Assembly (NCBI GenBank): GCA_002733865.1
Contig: NVXM01000005.1
Coordinates: forward strand, 45,330 to 109,329
Reading direction: 5' to 3'
Source of the DNA: Sphingopyxis sp.
Lineage (GTDB): Bacteria > Pseudomonadota > Alphaproteobacteria > Sphingomonadales > Sphingomonadaceae
Length of the DNA: 64,000 nt
This document shows positions 25,612-33,694 of this stretch, piece after piece. Under the pieces are notes generated by a model. It was not told the DNA's origin, ran no database searches, and saw nothing but the letters and a program-made list of their open reading frames with translations. Both the position numbers and the translations under genes were made by a program. Position 1 is the stretch's first letter, and each line of letters opens with the position of its first letter.

Positions 25612-26846
25612 AGCAGAATGCTTATATAGCTGGTGTTGGAATGACACCCTTTGGCAAGCACATGGACCGCTCGCTAAAAAGCCTTGGGCAAGAAGCTATA
25701 TCAGGCGCGCTGACAGATGCCTCTCTATCCGCCAGTGATTTGCAAGCTGCATGGGTCGGCAATGTTGGTGCTGGTGTTATTTCCGGTCAAGTCTGTGTCC
25801 CGGGCCAAGTTATTTTGCGGGATATGGGTATTGGAAGAATCCCAGTTATCAATGTTGAAAATGCATGCGCTTCGTCGGCAACCGCCTTCCAGCAAGCCTG
25901 TTCCATGGTGACGCTAGGAGCATATGATATCGTGCTCGCGTGCGGCGTAGAAAAGCTATTCACTGAAGACAAGCAAAAGACATTTTCAGTTTTTAGCGGC
26001 GGCGTAGATATTGAACAAGCTGATGCGTTGCTGGCCGATGTTGGTTGCAAATTGCAAAAGCTAGGAATGGATGTAAATACAGACGGGGCTGGACAGAACC
26101 GCTCGTTATTCATTGATATCTACGTATCTTGGGCGCTCGACCATATGCAGAAATATGGTACAACGCGGGAACAGTTGGCGGCGGTCTCGGCAAAAAACTC
26201 GTATCATGGCAGCCTTAATCCTTACGCCCAATATCGCGAGATATTGTCGGTGGAAGATGTGCTGGCAGCCCGCGAAGTAGTCTGGCCGCTGACATTGCCC
26301 ATGTGTTCTCCAATCGGTGATGGAGCATCAGCCGCAATCATCGTGAGCGAGAAAAAAGCGAAAGAGCTTGGTCTTGCCAAAATGGTGAAAGTAGAAGCGG
26401 CCGCGCTAAGCAGTGGCTATGACTATGAGTCTGACGATGGAGTCCCGCCGCCCAAGCAGGCAGCCATCGAAATCTACAACGAGACCGGCATTGGACCGGA
26501 AGATTTGGACTGTGTCGAACTGCACGATGCCTCAGCTATTTCGGAAATCATGTACTACGAATATCTTGGACTATGCGGTGAAGGCCAAGGCGGGAGATTT
26601 GTTAAGGACGGGCACTCAAGACTGGGCGGAAAAATACCGGTCAACACATCAGGAGGACTGATGCGCAAAGGTCATCCAATAGGCGCAACCGGAACATCGC
26701 AAATATGCGAACTGGTCTGGCAATTGCGCGGTGAAGCCGGTGATCGTCAGGTAGATGGTGCGCGAACTGCACTTGCAGAAAATGGCGGTGGTTATATCGG
26801 CTCTGATATAGCTGCGTTGGCGCTCACCATGCTGACCAAAGTATGA
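25608..26846 (+). CDS. thiolase-family acetyl-CoA acyltransferase (SCP-x-like)
   Basis: Thiolase-fold enzyme, 412 residues, likely cleaving a 3-oxoacyl-CoA. Nucleophile region NVENACASSATAF (Cys87), HDASAISE (His) and the C-terminal GLMRKGHPIGATG are present. Here Lys replaces the usual Cys of CGHP, as in the SCP-x/non-decarboxylating branch. The start is taken as TTG 25608, overlapping the ligase stop (TTGA), because the protein then begins KQNAYIAGVGMTPFG, the normal family start. With the ligase it forms the remains of a CoA-ester degradation operon. Confidence 0.85.
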   Translation: MKQNAYIAGVGMTPFGKHMDRSLKSLGQEAISGALTDASLSASDLQAAWVGNVGAGVISGQVCVPGQVILRDMGIGRIPVINVENACASSATAFQQACSMVTLGAYDIVLACGVEKLFTEDKQKTFSVFSGGVDIEQADALLADVGCKLQKLGMDVNTDGAGQNRSLFIDIYVSWALDHMQKYGTTREQLAAVSAKNSYHGSLNPYAQYREILSVEDVLAAREVVWPLTLPMCSPIGDGASAAIIVSEKKAKELGLAKMVKVEAAALSSGYDYESDDGVPPPKQAAIEIYNETGIGPEDLDCVELHDASAISEIMYYEYLGLCGEGQGGRFVKDGHSRLGGKIPVNTSGGLMRKGHPIGATGTSQICELVWQLRGEAGDRQVDGARTALAENGGGYIGSDIAALALTMLTKV

Positions 26847-26858
26847 GTAGGAGCCCTC

Positions 26859-28109
26859 ATGACTGACCAAGCTGTTTCGCAAAAGAGGTTCCCAAAGCGT
26901 TTCGCCATGTTGATCTGGGCGCTCACTGCGCTATTCCTTTGCTACATCGACCGTGTCCTCATTTCATTGGCCGCAATAGAAATGAAGGACGAACTCGGAT
27001 GGTCTGACACCGACAAGGGCCTGGTTCTATCGAGTTTCTTCATCGGTTATCTGATCATGCAGATATTGGGCGGCATTTTGGCCAACCGTTTCGGCGGCAG
27101 AAACGTGTTATTTTGGGCCGTCATGATTTGGTCGGCTTTCACCGTACTGACTCCTCCAGCAGCTCAACTGTCCTTTTCGACGCTCATATTCACTCGTTTC
27201 ATGGTAGGCTTTGGCGAAGGGGCGGCATTCCCTTCCGTCTACAATCTTATCAGCGGCTGGATGCGCAAAGACGAGATATCTAGTTCCATTGCCTTCATGA
27301 CCGCTTCGTCATCGGCGGGCACAATTTTTGCGTTACTCGTGGCCGGGAAAATTATCGCAATATACGGCTGGCCTTCGGTTTTCTTTATATTCGGTGGATT
27401 GGGGTTTTTATGGGGAGTTTTTTGGTTGTGGCTAATTCCAAGCCGTCCTCAGCCAGCCGAAGAACAGGTTATTCCTGCTAAAAAGATTAGCAAGTCGCCG
27501 ACACCGTGGAAATTGCTTCTAACCCACCCGGCGGTACTTTGTCTTTATGTCATTGCAATGGCTGGTGCGATGATTTCCTTTACGTTGGTCACTTGGATGC
27601 CGAGCTATTTTGCTGACACTTTCGGGATGTCGGCGGCAGAAGCGGGTGTCTATTCGTTAATGCCATTTGTGATGCTCACATTCTCAACCATTGCTGCCGG
27701 CATTTTTGCCGATTGGCTCATTCGTCGAGGCGTGCCAACTTTGAAAGTACGAAAATCGCTCACCTATACCGGTTTCGTAGTCAGCGCATTCGCTCTGGCT
27801 GCTATCACGCTAATTTCAGGTCAAATTGCTGCGGTCATCTGCATGACTATTTCATTCGGCGCCCTCGGTGTCGCAGTGCCAGGCTATTCAGCCATTCCAG
27901 CCGAATTACTCCCACGACATGGCGAGATATTATACGGCTTCATCGCGGGAGCTGCATCACTGGCCAGTACAGTTATCATTGCTCTTACGGGTTACATTCT
28001 CGACAAGACGGGTTCCTATGACCAGATGTTTTTGATCATGGTGGGCGGCAGTGTGGTTGGATTAATCGTGTTTGGAATATTTGCCCGAAACGACCCGATC
28101 TATGCATAA
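26859..28109 (+). CDS. MFS transporter (ACS/anion-cation symporter type)
   Basis: Twelve-helix major facilitator protein, 416 residues. The first helix region (LTALFLCYIDRVLISLAA), the loop motif GGILANRFGGRNVLFW and GFGEGAAFPSVYNLISGWM are typical of the anion:cation symporter group, which imports organic acids such as glucarate, phthalate or hydroxyphenylacetate. It follows the thiolase with a 12-base gap, so uptake of the substrate of the same pathway is likely. Substrate unknown. Confidence 0.88.
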   Translation: MTDQAVSQKRFPKRFAMLIWALTALFLCYIDRVLISLAAIEMKDELGWSDTDKGLVLSSFFIGYLIMQILGGILANRFGGRNVLFWAVMIWSAFTVLTPPAAQLSFSTLIFTRFMVGFGEGAAFPSVYNLISGWMRKDEISSSIAFMTASSSAGTIFALLVAGKIIAIYGWPSVFFIFGGLGFLWGVFWLWLIPSRPQPAEEQVIPAKKISKSPTPWKLLLTHPAVLCLYVIAMAGAMISFTLVTWMPSYFADTFGMSAAEAGVYSLMPFVMLTFSTIAAGIFADWLIRRGVPTLKVRKSLTYTGFVVSAFALAAITLISGQIAAVICMTISFGALGVAVPGYSAIPAELLPRHGEILYGFIAGAASLASTVIIALTGYILDKTGSYDQMFLIMVGGSVVGLIVFGIFARNDPIYA

Positions 28110-28143
28110 AACGGCACTCGGAACCAATTGGATGGGAAAGAAA

Positions 28144-28587
28144 ATGCATAAACTTCTTTTGATATTTGCGGCTCTGATGACAACGTTTTTGGCTGCTCCC
28201 GCAAATGCGGAAGAAGCGCAGAACAATACTGTTGAAACCCGTGTAACTGAGCTGCGGCATTTTCTTTTCGTTGGGCATATCGGTCCGAAAGGCTGGCAAA
28301 ATATGCTGGAAAATCCGAGCGACCGTGAGGCGGCTGGTCGCGACGCTATAGAGAAGCTCGGCGGTAAGCTAATCGCGTATTATTTCGGGTTGGGTGAAAA
28401 CAAGAATTACATCATCGTCGCTCTGCCAGATGCAAAGACTGCAAAGGCAATCCAGGTGCTTCGGATGTCGAGCGGAATGCTGATCGATTATACCTTCATT
28501 GAGTTGATGAGTTCGAAGGATATGCTTGGGGTGCTCCATTCCATGAAATCCATCAGAGCCGTGGATGACCTACAGAAAGATGATTGA
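28144..28587 (+). CDS. exported GYD-like domain protein
   Basis: 147 residues if started at ATG 28144, preceded by GGAAAG. This gives a clear signal peptide (KLLLIFAALMTTFLAAPANA). The mature part resembles GYD/ferredoxin-like small domains (AGRDAIEKLGGKLIAYYFGLGENKNYIIVALPD, with GENK where GEYD is usual). Upstream in-frame ATGs at 28072, 28102 and 28132 are possible but would bury the signal. A GYD domain behind a signal peptide is uncommon. Function unknown; it follows the MFS gene closely. Confidence 0.65.
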   Translation: MHKLLLIFAALMTTFLAAPANAEEAQNNTVETRVTELRHFLFVGHIGPKGWQNMLENPSDREAAGRDAIEKLGGKLIAYYFGLGENKNYIIVALPDAKTAKAIQVLRMSSGMLIDYTFIELMSSKDMLGVLHSMKSIRAVDDLQKDD

Positions 28588-28628
28588 GGTTTACTTATGA
28601 AATCGGAAGCATATCAGGAGGGATCTGA

Positions 28629-28928
28629 AGCGCCGCTAGTGGGGCTCATCTGGATGAGATTTCCGCTGCTCAAACAGACCATCCAGCGCAAGTCATGCCG
28701 CATCAGGATATTAGATGGCCATACAGCGCGTTTAACCACCAAGTAAGCAGCTTTGCCAAAAAGTTTTTGTCACCGGGTATACCGACGCGATCCCATTTGC
28801 CGATCTCTTTGGCGAAAAATGACCCCAACCTAGTGGTTGACGGCAATGCCGGTGTGTAGAGGGCCGAAGTTGATGTGATCAAACGTCATTCCTTTTGGGA
28901 TCCAAAAGGCGAACTTATGAAGCAGTAA
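28629..28928 (+). pseudogene. possible decayed gene remnant, interrupted by one stop
   Basis: Between the GYD gene and the molybdoenzyme, a plus-strand frame runs 99 codons with a single TAG at 28857-28859. It reads smoothly on both sides (AFNHQVSSFAKKFLSPGIPT, LAKNDPNLVVDGNAG, then VIKRHSFWDPKGELMKQ and a final TAA). I do not recognise the protein. The lack of a start at the beginning, the internal stop and the protein-like composition suggest a relic. The rest of 28588-28987 holds nothing clear. Confidence 0.35.
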
Positions 28929-28987
28929 CTTGCTAATCGTGATCTGCAAGGTCCAAAGTGGTTAGAAATTTTTTTAAGGTACGGATA

Positions 28988-31312
28988 ATGCGCAAGACTA
29001 CGCCGGTAAGCACCCATTGGGGCAATTTCCTGGTCGAAACCGAGGGAAACTCTGTTGCAGCCGTGCAAAATCGGCCCGAAGACGAATCGCCAACTGCAAT
29101 CGGGCAATCGCTTATCGATGCGATGGACGAAGATGTTCGCATTGCACAACCGATGATCCGAGAAGGGTATTTTCAGGATAGGCGAAGCAGTGACGGCTCA
29201 ATGCGGGGAAAAGATCCTTTTCGCCCCGTCTCTTGGAAGACAGCGCTAGACATTGCTGCGGAAGATTTGGCTGGCATTAAGTCAGAGCATGGAAACGAGG
29301 CGATTTTTGGTGGTTCATATGGATGGGCCAGCGCGGGGCGTTTTCATCACTCGCAGAGCCAGATCCATCGATTCCTTAATATGTTTGGCGGCTATGTTAG
29401 CACCATGGATTCATATTCGGTCGGAGCTGGCGCACGAATTTGTCCTTACACAACCGGTTTGACCGCTCAAGATGCCGTTTACCAATCACCTAACAGCGAG
29501 GACACCAAACAGAACGCAGACCTGATGGTCTGCTTCGGCGGTATCGCCATGAAGAATATACAAGTTAATGCAGGAGGAGTGGGTAATCACTCGGCCCAAA
29601 GGCTCTTGCTGGAGTTGAAGGACTCCGGAATTCGGTTCGTAAATTTTAGCCCCCTCAAAGATGACATGGCTGATGATGTTGATGCCGAATGGCAGGCCTT
29701 GAGGCCAAACACCGATGTGGCGGTTATGCTTGGCCTTATGCACACGCTACTGGTCGAAGATTTGCATGATAAGGCTTTTCTTAAAAAATTTACCGTGGGT
29801 TTTGATCGGTTTACGCCATATCTCTTGGGAAACTATGACGGGCAACCCAAAGATGCTGATTGGGCGAGTAAAATCGCAGATGTTCCTGCGCAAGACATCA
29901 AACGACTAGCACGGGAAATGGCCAGCAAGCGAACGCTCGTCGTAGCAAGTTGGTCACTACAGCGCGCCGAGCACGGGGAACAACCATGGTGGGCGGCACT
30001 CGTGCTTGCAGCCATGCTCGGTGATATAGGCATTCCCGGCTGCGGCATCGCTTATGGATATGGGTCGGTGCACAATGCCGGCTTTTTCGGCAAAAAACCG
30101 GTCCCGTTCAAAATCGGCCATTTACCACAAGGCGAGAACCCAGTCGCTACGGTTATACCCGTTGCCCGCATGGCCGATTTGCTACTCAACCCTGGTGCCA
30201 CGATTGACTTTGACGGTGGAAAAGTAACCTACCCGCAAATACACGCAGTGATGTGGGCTGGTGGCAATCCGTTTCACCACCATCAGGATCTCAATCGGCT
30301 TGTGAAGGCTTGGGCAAAACCACAAACCATCATCGTAAATGAGATAAATTGGAACAGCTTGGCGCGGCATGCCGACATTGTGTTTCCCGCAACCACGAGT
30401 TTGGAACGAAACGACATTGCTATGGGAGCCAATGACCACTGGCTATCACCATCCCGTAAGGCTTTGGGGAGATATAAGGAGGCCCGTGATGACTATGATG
30501 TATACACAGGGCTTGCTGAACGGCTTGGATTTGCAGATGAATTTACCGAAGGCCGCAACGCTGATGAATGGGTCGAACACCTTTATTGCAAAACGATTAA
30601 AAATGCTGAGCTACACGGTGTGAAGCTTCCCTCATGGGAAGAGTTCTGGAGTGGCGATCCTGTAAATATCGAGCCGCAACTTCCAGCGCGCCCATCACTT
30701 CAAGAGATGTTTCGAGCCGACCCCGAGGCCAATCCTCTACCAGAGTCACCATCAGGCAAGATTGAAATATTCTCCGAGAAGATAGATAGTTTTGGCTATC
30801 AGGATTGCCTTGGTCATCCGGTTTGGTTTGAGAAGCGCGAATGGCTCGGCGCCAAGAAGGCTCAGCAATTCCCACTGCATCTGATTTCCAACCAGCCGCG
30901 CACCCGGTTGCATAGTCAATATGACCACGGACGAACAAGTCGCGATGGAAAAGAAAGAGAGCGGTCTGTCGTTCGAGTTAACCCAGCTGATGCCCAAAAG
31001 CGCGGCATCAAAGACGGTGATATCGTCAGGTTGTTCAATGAACGCGGCGCCTGCCTTGCTGCTGTGCGAACGACCCAACGAATAAGGAATGACGTTATAG
31101 AATTGCCGACCGGAGCTTGGTTCGACCCGGAAGATCCCGAACGCGGTAAGAACCTCGATGTGCACGGCAATCCCAATGTCTTAACGCAGGACGTTGGTTC
31201 CTCCAGTCTCGGCCAGGGATGCAGCGCACATAGCTGCCTTGTAGAAATGGAGATTTTTGATCGAGACTTACCGGAGATAAAGGTTTTCAAACAACCCAAT
31301 ATCATTACATAG
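28988..31312 (+). CDS. molybdopterin oxidoreductase of the BisC/TorA/DMSO-reductase group
   Basis: Large molybdenum enzyme, 774 residues, without a Tat signal or N-terminal Fe-S cysteines, so cytoplasmic like biotin sulfoxide reductase. Family signatures include SHFHHSQ-like FHHSQSQIHRFLN, DSYSVGAGARICPY (Ser144 as probable Mo ligand), VNEINWNSLARHADIVFPATTSLERNDI and the C-terminal HLISNQPRTRLHSQYDHG plus LPTGAWFDP. Likely reduces an S- or N-oxide or oxidises a related substrate. ATG 28988 is chosen, with AAGG nine bases ahead; an in-frame GTG lies at 28958. Electron partner not evident nearby. Confidence 0.85.
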   Translation: MRKTTPVSTHWGNFLVETEGNSVAAVQNRPEDESPTAIGQSLIDAMDEDVRIAQPMIREGYFQDRRSSDGSMRGKDPFRPVSWKTALDIAAEDLAGIKSEHGNEAIFGGSYGWASAGRFHHSQSQIHRFLNMFGGYVSTMDSYSVGAGARICPYTTGLTAQDAVYQSPNSEDTKQNADLMVCFGGIAMKNIQVNAGGVGNHSAQRLLLELKDSGIRFVNFSPLKDDMADDVDAEWQALRPNTDVAVMLGLMHTLLVEDLHDKAFLKKFTVGFDRFTPYLLGNYDGQPKDADWASKIADVPAQDIKRLAREMASKRTLVVASWSLQRAEHGEQPWWAALVLAAMLGDIGIPGCGIAYGYGSVHNAGFFGKKPVPFKIGHLPQGENPVATVIPVARMADLLLNPGATIDFDGGKVTYPQIHAVMWAGGNPFHHHQDLNRLVKAWAKPQTIIVNEINWNSLARHADIVFPATTSLERNDIAMGANDHWLSPSRKALGRYKEARDDYDVYTGLAERLGFADEFTEGRNADEWVEHLYCKTIKNAELHGVKLPSWEEFWSGDPVNIEPQLPARPSLQEMFRADPEANPLPESPSGKIEIFSEKIDSFGYQDCLGHPVWFEKREWLGAKKAQQFPLHLISNQPRTRLHSQYDHGRTSRDGKERERSVVRVNPADAQKRGIKDGDIVRLFNERGACLAAVRTTQRIRNDVIELPTGAWFDPEDPERGKNLDVHGNPNVLTQDVGSSSLGQGCSAHSCLVEMEIFDRDLPEIKVFKQPNIIT

Positions 31313-31377
31313 TCGCGATTATGGATTTTCTTAGTTTTCTAGATTTCTAAGGACTTTGCACTGGTCACTTAGCCTTG

Positions 31378-31740
31378 TTAAGCTACCTTTGCTTCAAACG
31401 CTAGCGGACTGTGGCAATCGACGACGCTCGTTTGTTGCAGACCCGAGCGCGAGCCTCTGTTGTCAGACCCCTTTACGACCAGAACATCCCGAATACCGAT
31501 GATCTGTTGGATTCGTTGTTGCATAAGAGAGAGAGATTGCTCGTCTTCAACTCCAGTCTCGATGTAAATTTCTAGAACTCCTTGTTTTAGATAACATTCA
31601 AATACAGTCGGAATTGTTGAAACTCTAGCAAAGATTCCGAGAATTCTTAGCGACAGTTGGGAGCATACATCCCCTGTGACCAAGAAGCATCTCTTCAAAT
31701 TCGTCGTCTTACCTTCGAGGACTGGACCACCGTAGCGCAT
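31378..31740 (-). CDS. small ACT-like domain protein
   Basis: 120 residues; about residues 18-92 (CFLVTGDVCSQLSLRILGIFARVSTIPTVFECYL ... ETGV) have the beta-alpha-beta pattern of ACT-like ligand-binding domains, so binding of an amino acid is plausible. The start lies two bases after the stop of the amino-acid dehydrogenase, so both are one operon. Could modulate the dehydrogenase or act as a free sensor; this is inferred. Confidence 0.6.
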   Translation of the reverse strand: MRYGGPVLEGKTTNLKRCFLVTGDVCSQLSLRILGIFARVSTIPTVFECYLKQGVLEIYIETGVEDEQSLSLMQQRIQQIIGIRDVLVVKGSDNRGSRSGLQQTSVVDCHSPLAFEAKVA

Positions 31741-31742
31741 TT

Positions 31743-32813
31743 CTATGCTGCTCGCGAATCAAGCGCTGTTGCCATCATGAGTGCTTGTGCTCGATTATCC
31801 GCTGCAGCCTGGACAGTGCTACCATTCTGATCAGCAACTGCAAAAAGATTCTTAAGGCGAGGTGCAATTGCATTTACACGATCTTCTACGTTTCGGATCG
31901 TCCAACCGAGATATTCGCCAGCCACATTGATGATTCCACCTGCGTTTACGACATAATCCGGTGCGTAGAGAACCCCATGATCAGCGAGCTGTTCTGCAAC
32001 TTCTGGTACTGCAAGTTGATTGTTCGCTGCTCCACAAACGACTTTTGCTTGGAGTTTCGCTACGGATCTACTGGAAAGCACGCCGCCCAAAGCACAGGGC
32101 GCAAACACATCGGCTTTCGCTTCTATTATGGAGTTACAACTGGCCACCTCTGCGCCGAACCGCGCTGCCACAGCTGCTGCTTTAGCCGAATTATGCTCTG
32201 CAACAATCAGCTTAGCACCTTCTTCATGAAGCATCGCACACAGCTGGAAACCTACATTTCCCGCACCCTGTACAGCGACTGTCACATCGGAAAGGGGACG
32301 ATCTAAGCGGCCCTCGACTGCAACTCTCATACACTCAAACACTCCGCGAGCGGTAAAGGGGGAAGGATCACCTCCGGGTCGCCCAGAACTGGCTCTCAGG
32401 CCAGCAACGAAACGCGTGTATTGCGCAACATTTGTCATGTCGGCTATATCTGTTCCGACATCCTCAGCAGTTACATATTCCCCATTTAGGGCTTGGATTG
32501 CTCTCCCCAATGCGCGAAAAATTTTGGCGCGATCGAAGTTCACCTGAGGAATGTTAATGACTGCTTTTCCGCCTCCTAATGGTAGGCCAGCCATCGCATT
32601 CTTGAAGGACATGCCCTTGGCCAACCTCATGGCATCCTGGTGTAATGATTGCGTGTCCGGGTAGTTCCAAAAGCGGCAACCGCCTGTAGCCGGTCCTTGG
32701 CGTGTCGAGTGAATGACGATCGTACCCGATAGTCCGCTATCGATATCGTTCAGGTTCACTATCTTTTTAGGTAGATCATAACTTGCTGGATCCGACGATT
32801 TTTGCGTTGTCAT
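31743..32813 (-). CDS. Leu/Phe/Val-type amino-acid dehydrogenase
   Basis: NAD-dependent oxidative deaminase of branched or aromatic amino acids, 356 residues. The N-terminal catalytic domain holds GLPLGGGKAVI (catalytic lysine region) and TAEDVGTDIADM. The C-terminal Rossmann domain holds VAVQGAGNVGFQLCAML and APCALGGVLS. Length and motifs match Leu dehydrogenases of alphaproteobacteria. It is divergent from an Lrp-type regulator with 119 bases between, a typical arrangement for amino-acid-induced control. An ACT-like protein follows. Confidence 0.88.
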   Translation of the reverse strand: MTTQKSSDPASYDLPKKIVNLNDIDSGLSGTIVIHSTRQGPATGGCRFWNYPDTQSLHQDAMRLAKGMSFKNAMAGLPLGGGKAVINIPQVNFDRAKIFRALGRAIQALNGEYVTAEDVGTDIADMTNVAQYTRFVAGLRASSGRPGGDPSPFTARGVFECMRVAVEGRLDRPLSDVTVAVQGAGNVGFQLCAMLHEEGAKLIVAEHNSAKAAAVAARFGAEVASCNSIIEAKADVFAPCALGGVLSSRSVAKLQAKVVCGAANNQLAVPEVAEQLADHGVLYAPDYVVNAGGIINVAGEYLGWTIRNVEDRVNAIAPRLKNLFAVADQNGSTVQAAADNRAQALMMATALDSRAA

Positions 32814-32844
32814 TTGTGTTCTCCTTGGCGAAGCATTATTCCGC

Positions 32845-32906
32845 TTTCCGGTAAAAAATGCTTACCTATTTTCTGGTAAAACAACGAATATTCGGATAGA
32901 TCATCC
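32845..32906. promoter_or_regulatory. candidate Lrp-binding region
   Basis: In the divergent gap between the dehydrogenase and the Lrp gene, TTTCCGGTAAAA (32845-32856) and TTTTCTGGTAAAA (32869-32881) are near-identical direct repeats 24 bases apart. They are followed by the dyad GGATAGATCATCC (32894-32906). Helically phased A+T-rich repeats between an Lrp gene and its target are characteristic of Lrp sites. Binding is inferred. Confidence 0.45.
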
Positions 32907-32932
32907 TATATATGTAATATTTTAGGATAAAT

Positions 32933-33409
32933 ATGCCGGTAAAACTAGATATGTACGAAAGAAAAATTCTCGAGCTACTGCAGTCGGATGCGAGCCTGTC
33001 CACAGCGGCTATCGCCGAGAAAGTAGGTCTTTCACCATCACCTTGCTGGCGCAGGATCGATCGACTCGAGAAAGACGGCTTTATCAAGTGTAAGGTTGCA
33101 ATTGTTGATCGGCACAAAGTTGGATTAAGGGCGCAAATCTTCGCGCAGATCAAGCTTAACGCGCACGGCAGAGCAAACCTCGATGAATTCGCAGCGGCAA
33201 TCCGCAATGTACCAGAGGTTCTTGAGTGCTTCGTTCTCATGGGAAACGTCGATTTTTTGGTTAGAATCGTTGCCGAGGACATTGAGGCTTATGAGAGGAT
33301 CTTCTTTCAGAAACTCTCTCAACTGCCTGGAGTTCAGGAAGTGAACTCAACTGTTGCCTTGTCGGAGATCAAATCGACCACGCAATTGCCAATACCTCCT
33401 GCCAATTGA
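32933..33409 (+). CDS. Lrp/AsnC-family regulator
   Basis: 158 residues. N-terminal helix-turn-helix (STAAIAEKVGLSPSPCWRRIDRLEKDGFI) and C-terminal RAM ligand-binding domain (LECFVLMGNVDFLVRIVAEDI). The divergent amino-acid dehydrogenase is its likely target, with the amino acid as effector. A hairpin terminator follows at 33444. Confidence 0.9.
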   Translation: MPVKLDMYERKILELLQSDASLSTAAIAEKVGLSPSPCWRRIDRLEKDGFIKCKVAIVDRHKVGLRAQIFAQIKLNAHGRANLDEFAAAIRNVPEVLECFVLMGNVDFLVRIVAEDIEAYERIFFQKLSQLPGVQEVNSTVALSEIKSTTQLPIPPAN

Positions 33410-33550
33410 GCCCCGCGCGGCTAACCATTTGACCAACACATACAAGCCCCGCACTAAACCTTCTGAATGCGGGGCTTCATCCCCAAGCGCGACGGCGCTG
33501 TGGGAGAAGGTCATCAGTCCAGTTATTAGGAATCCGGTCAGCATTTTCAT
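33347..33550 (-). CDS. possible small exported protein with strong ribosome site
   Basis: 67-codon minus-strand frame. A perfect AGGAGG lies six bases before ATG 33550. The N-terminus resembles a signal peptide (MLTGFLITGLMTFSHSAVA). Against it: the frame carries a terminator hairpin within its 5' half and overlaps the 3' end of the Lrp gene, and the rest is basic and featureless. It may be a truncated gene whose true end is lost. Confidence 0.3.
   Translation of the reverse strand: MKMLTGFLITGLMTFSHSAVALGDEAPHSEGLVRGLYVLVKWLAARGSIGRRYWQLRGRFDLRQGNS
33444..33477 (+). terminator. hairpin terminator after the Lrp gene
   Basis: AAGCCCCGCA at 33444-33453 pairs perfectly with TGCGGGGCTT at 33468-33477 across a 14-base loop, 35 bases after the Lrp stop. 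No long T-run follows, so termination could be weak. The stem also works on the opposite strand. Confidence 0.6.
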
Positions 33551-33694
33551 ACCACACCTCCTGATGCTCAGTTGGTAGAGTGTCTGTCGTCATATGACGT
33601 TCCCAAATTCAGATCTGGGCCAAGAGAGAGTTTGGCCGCGTCCGGCAGCGTCCGCTTTCAGAGCAGCCAAAGGCTCCCGAGGACAAGTGTTCAA

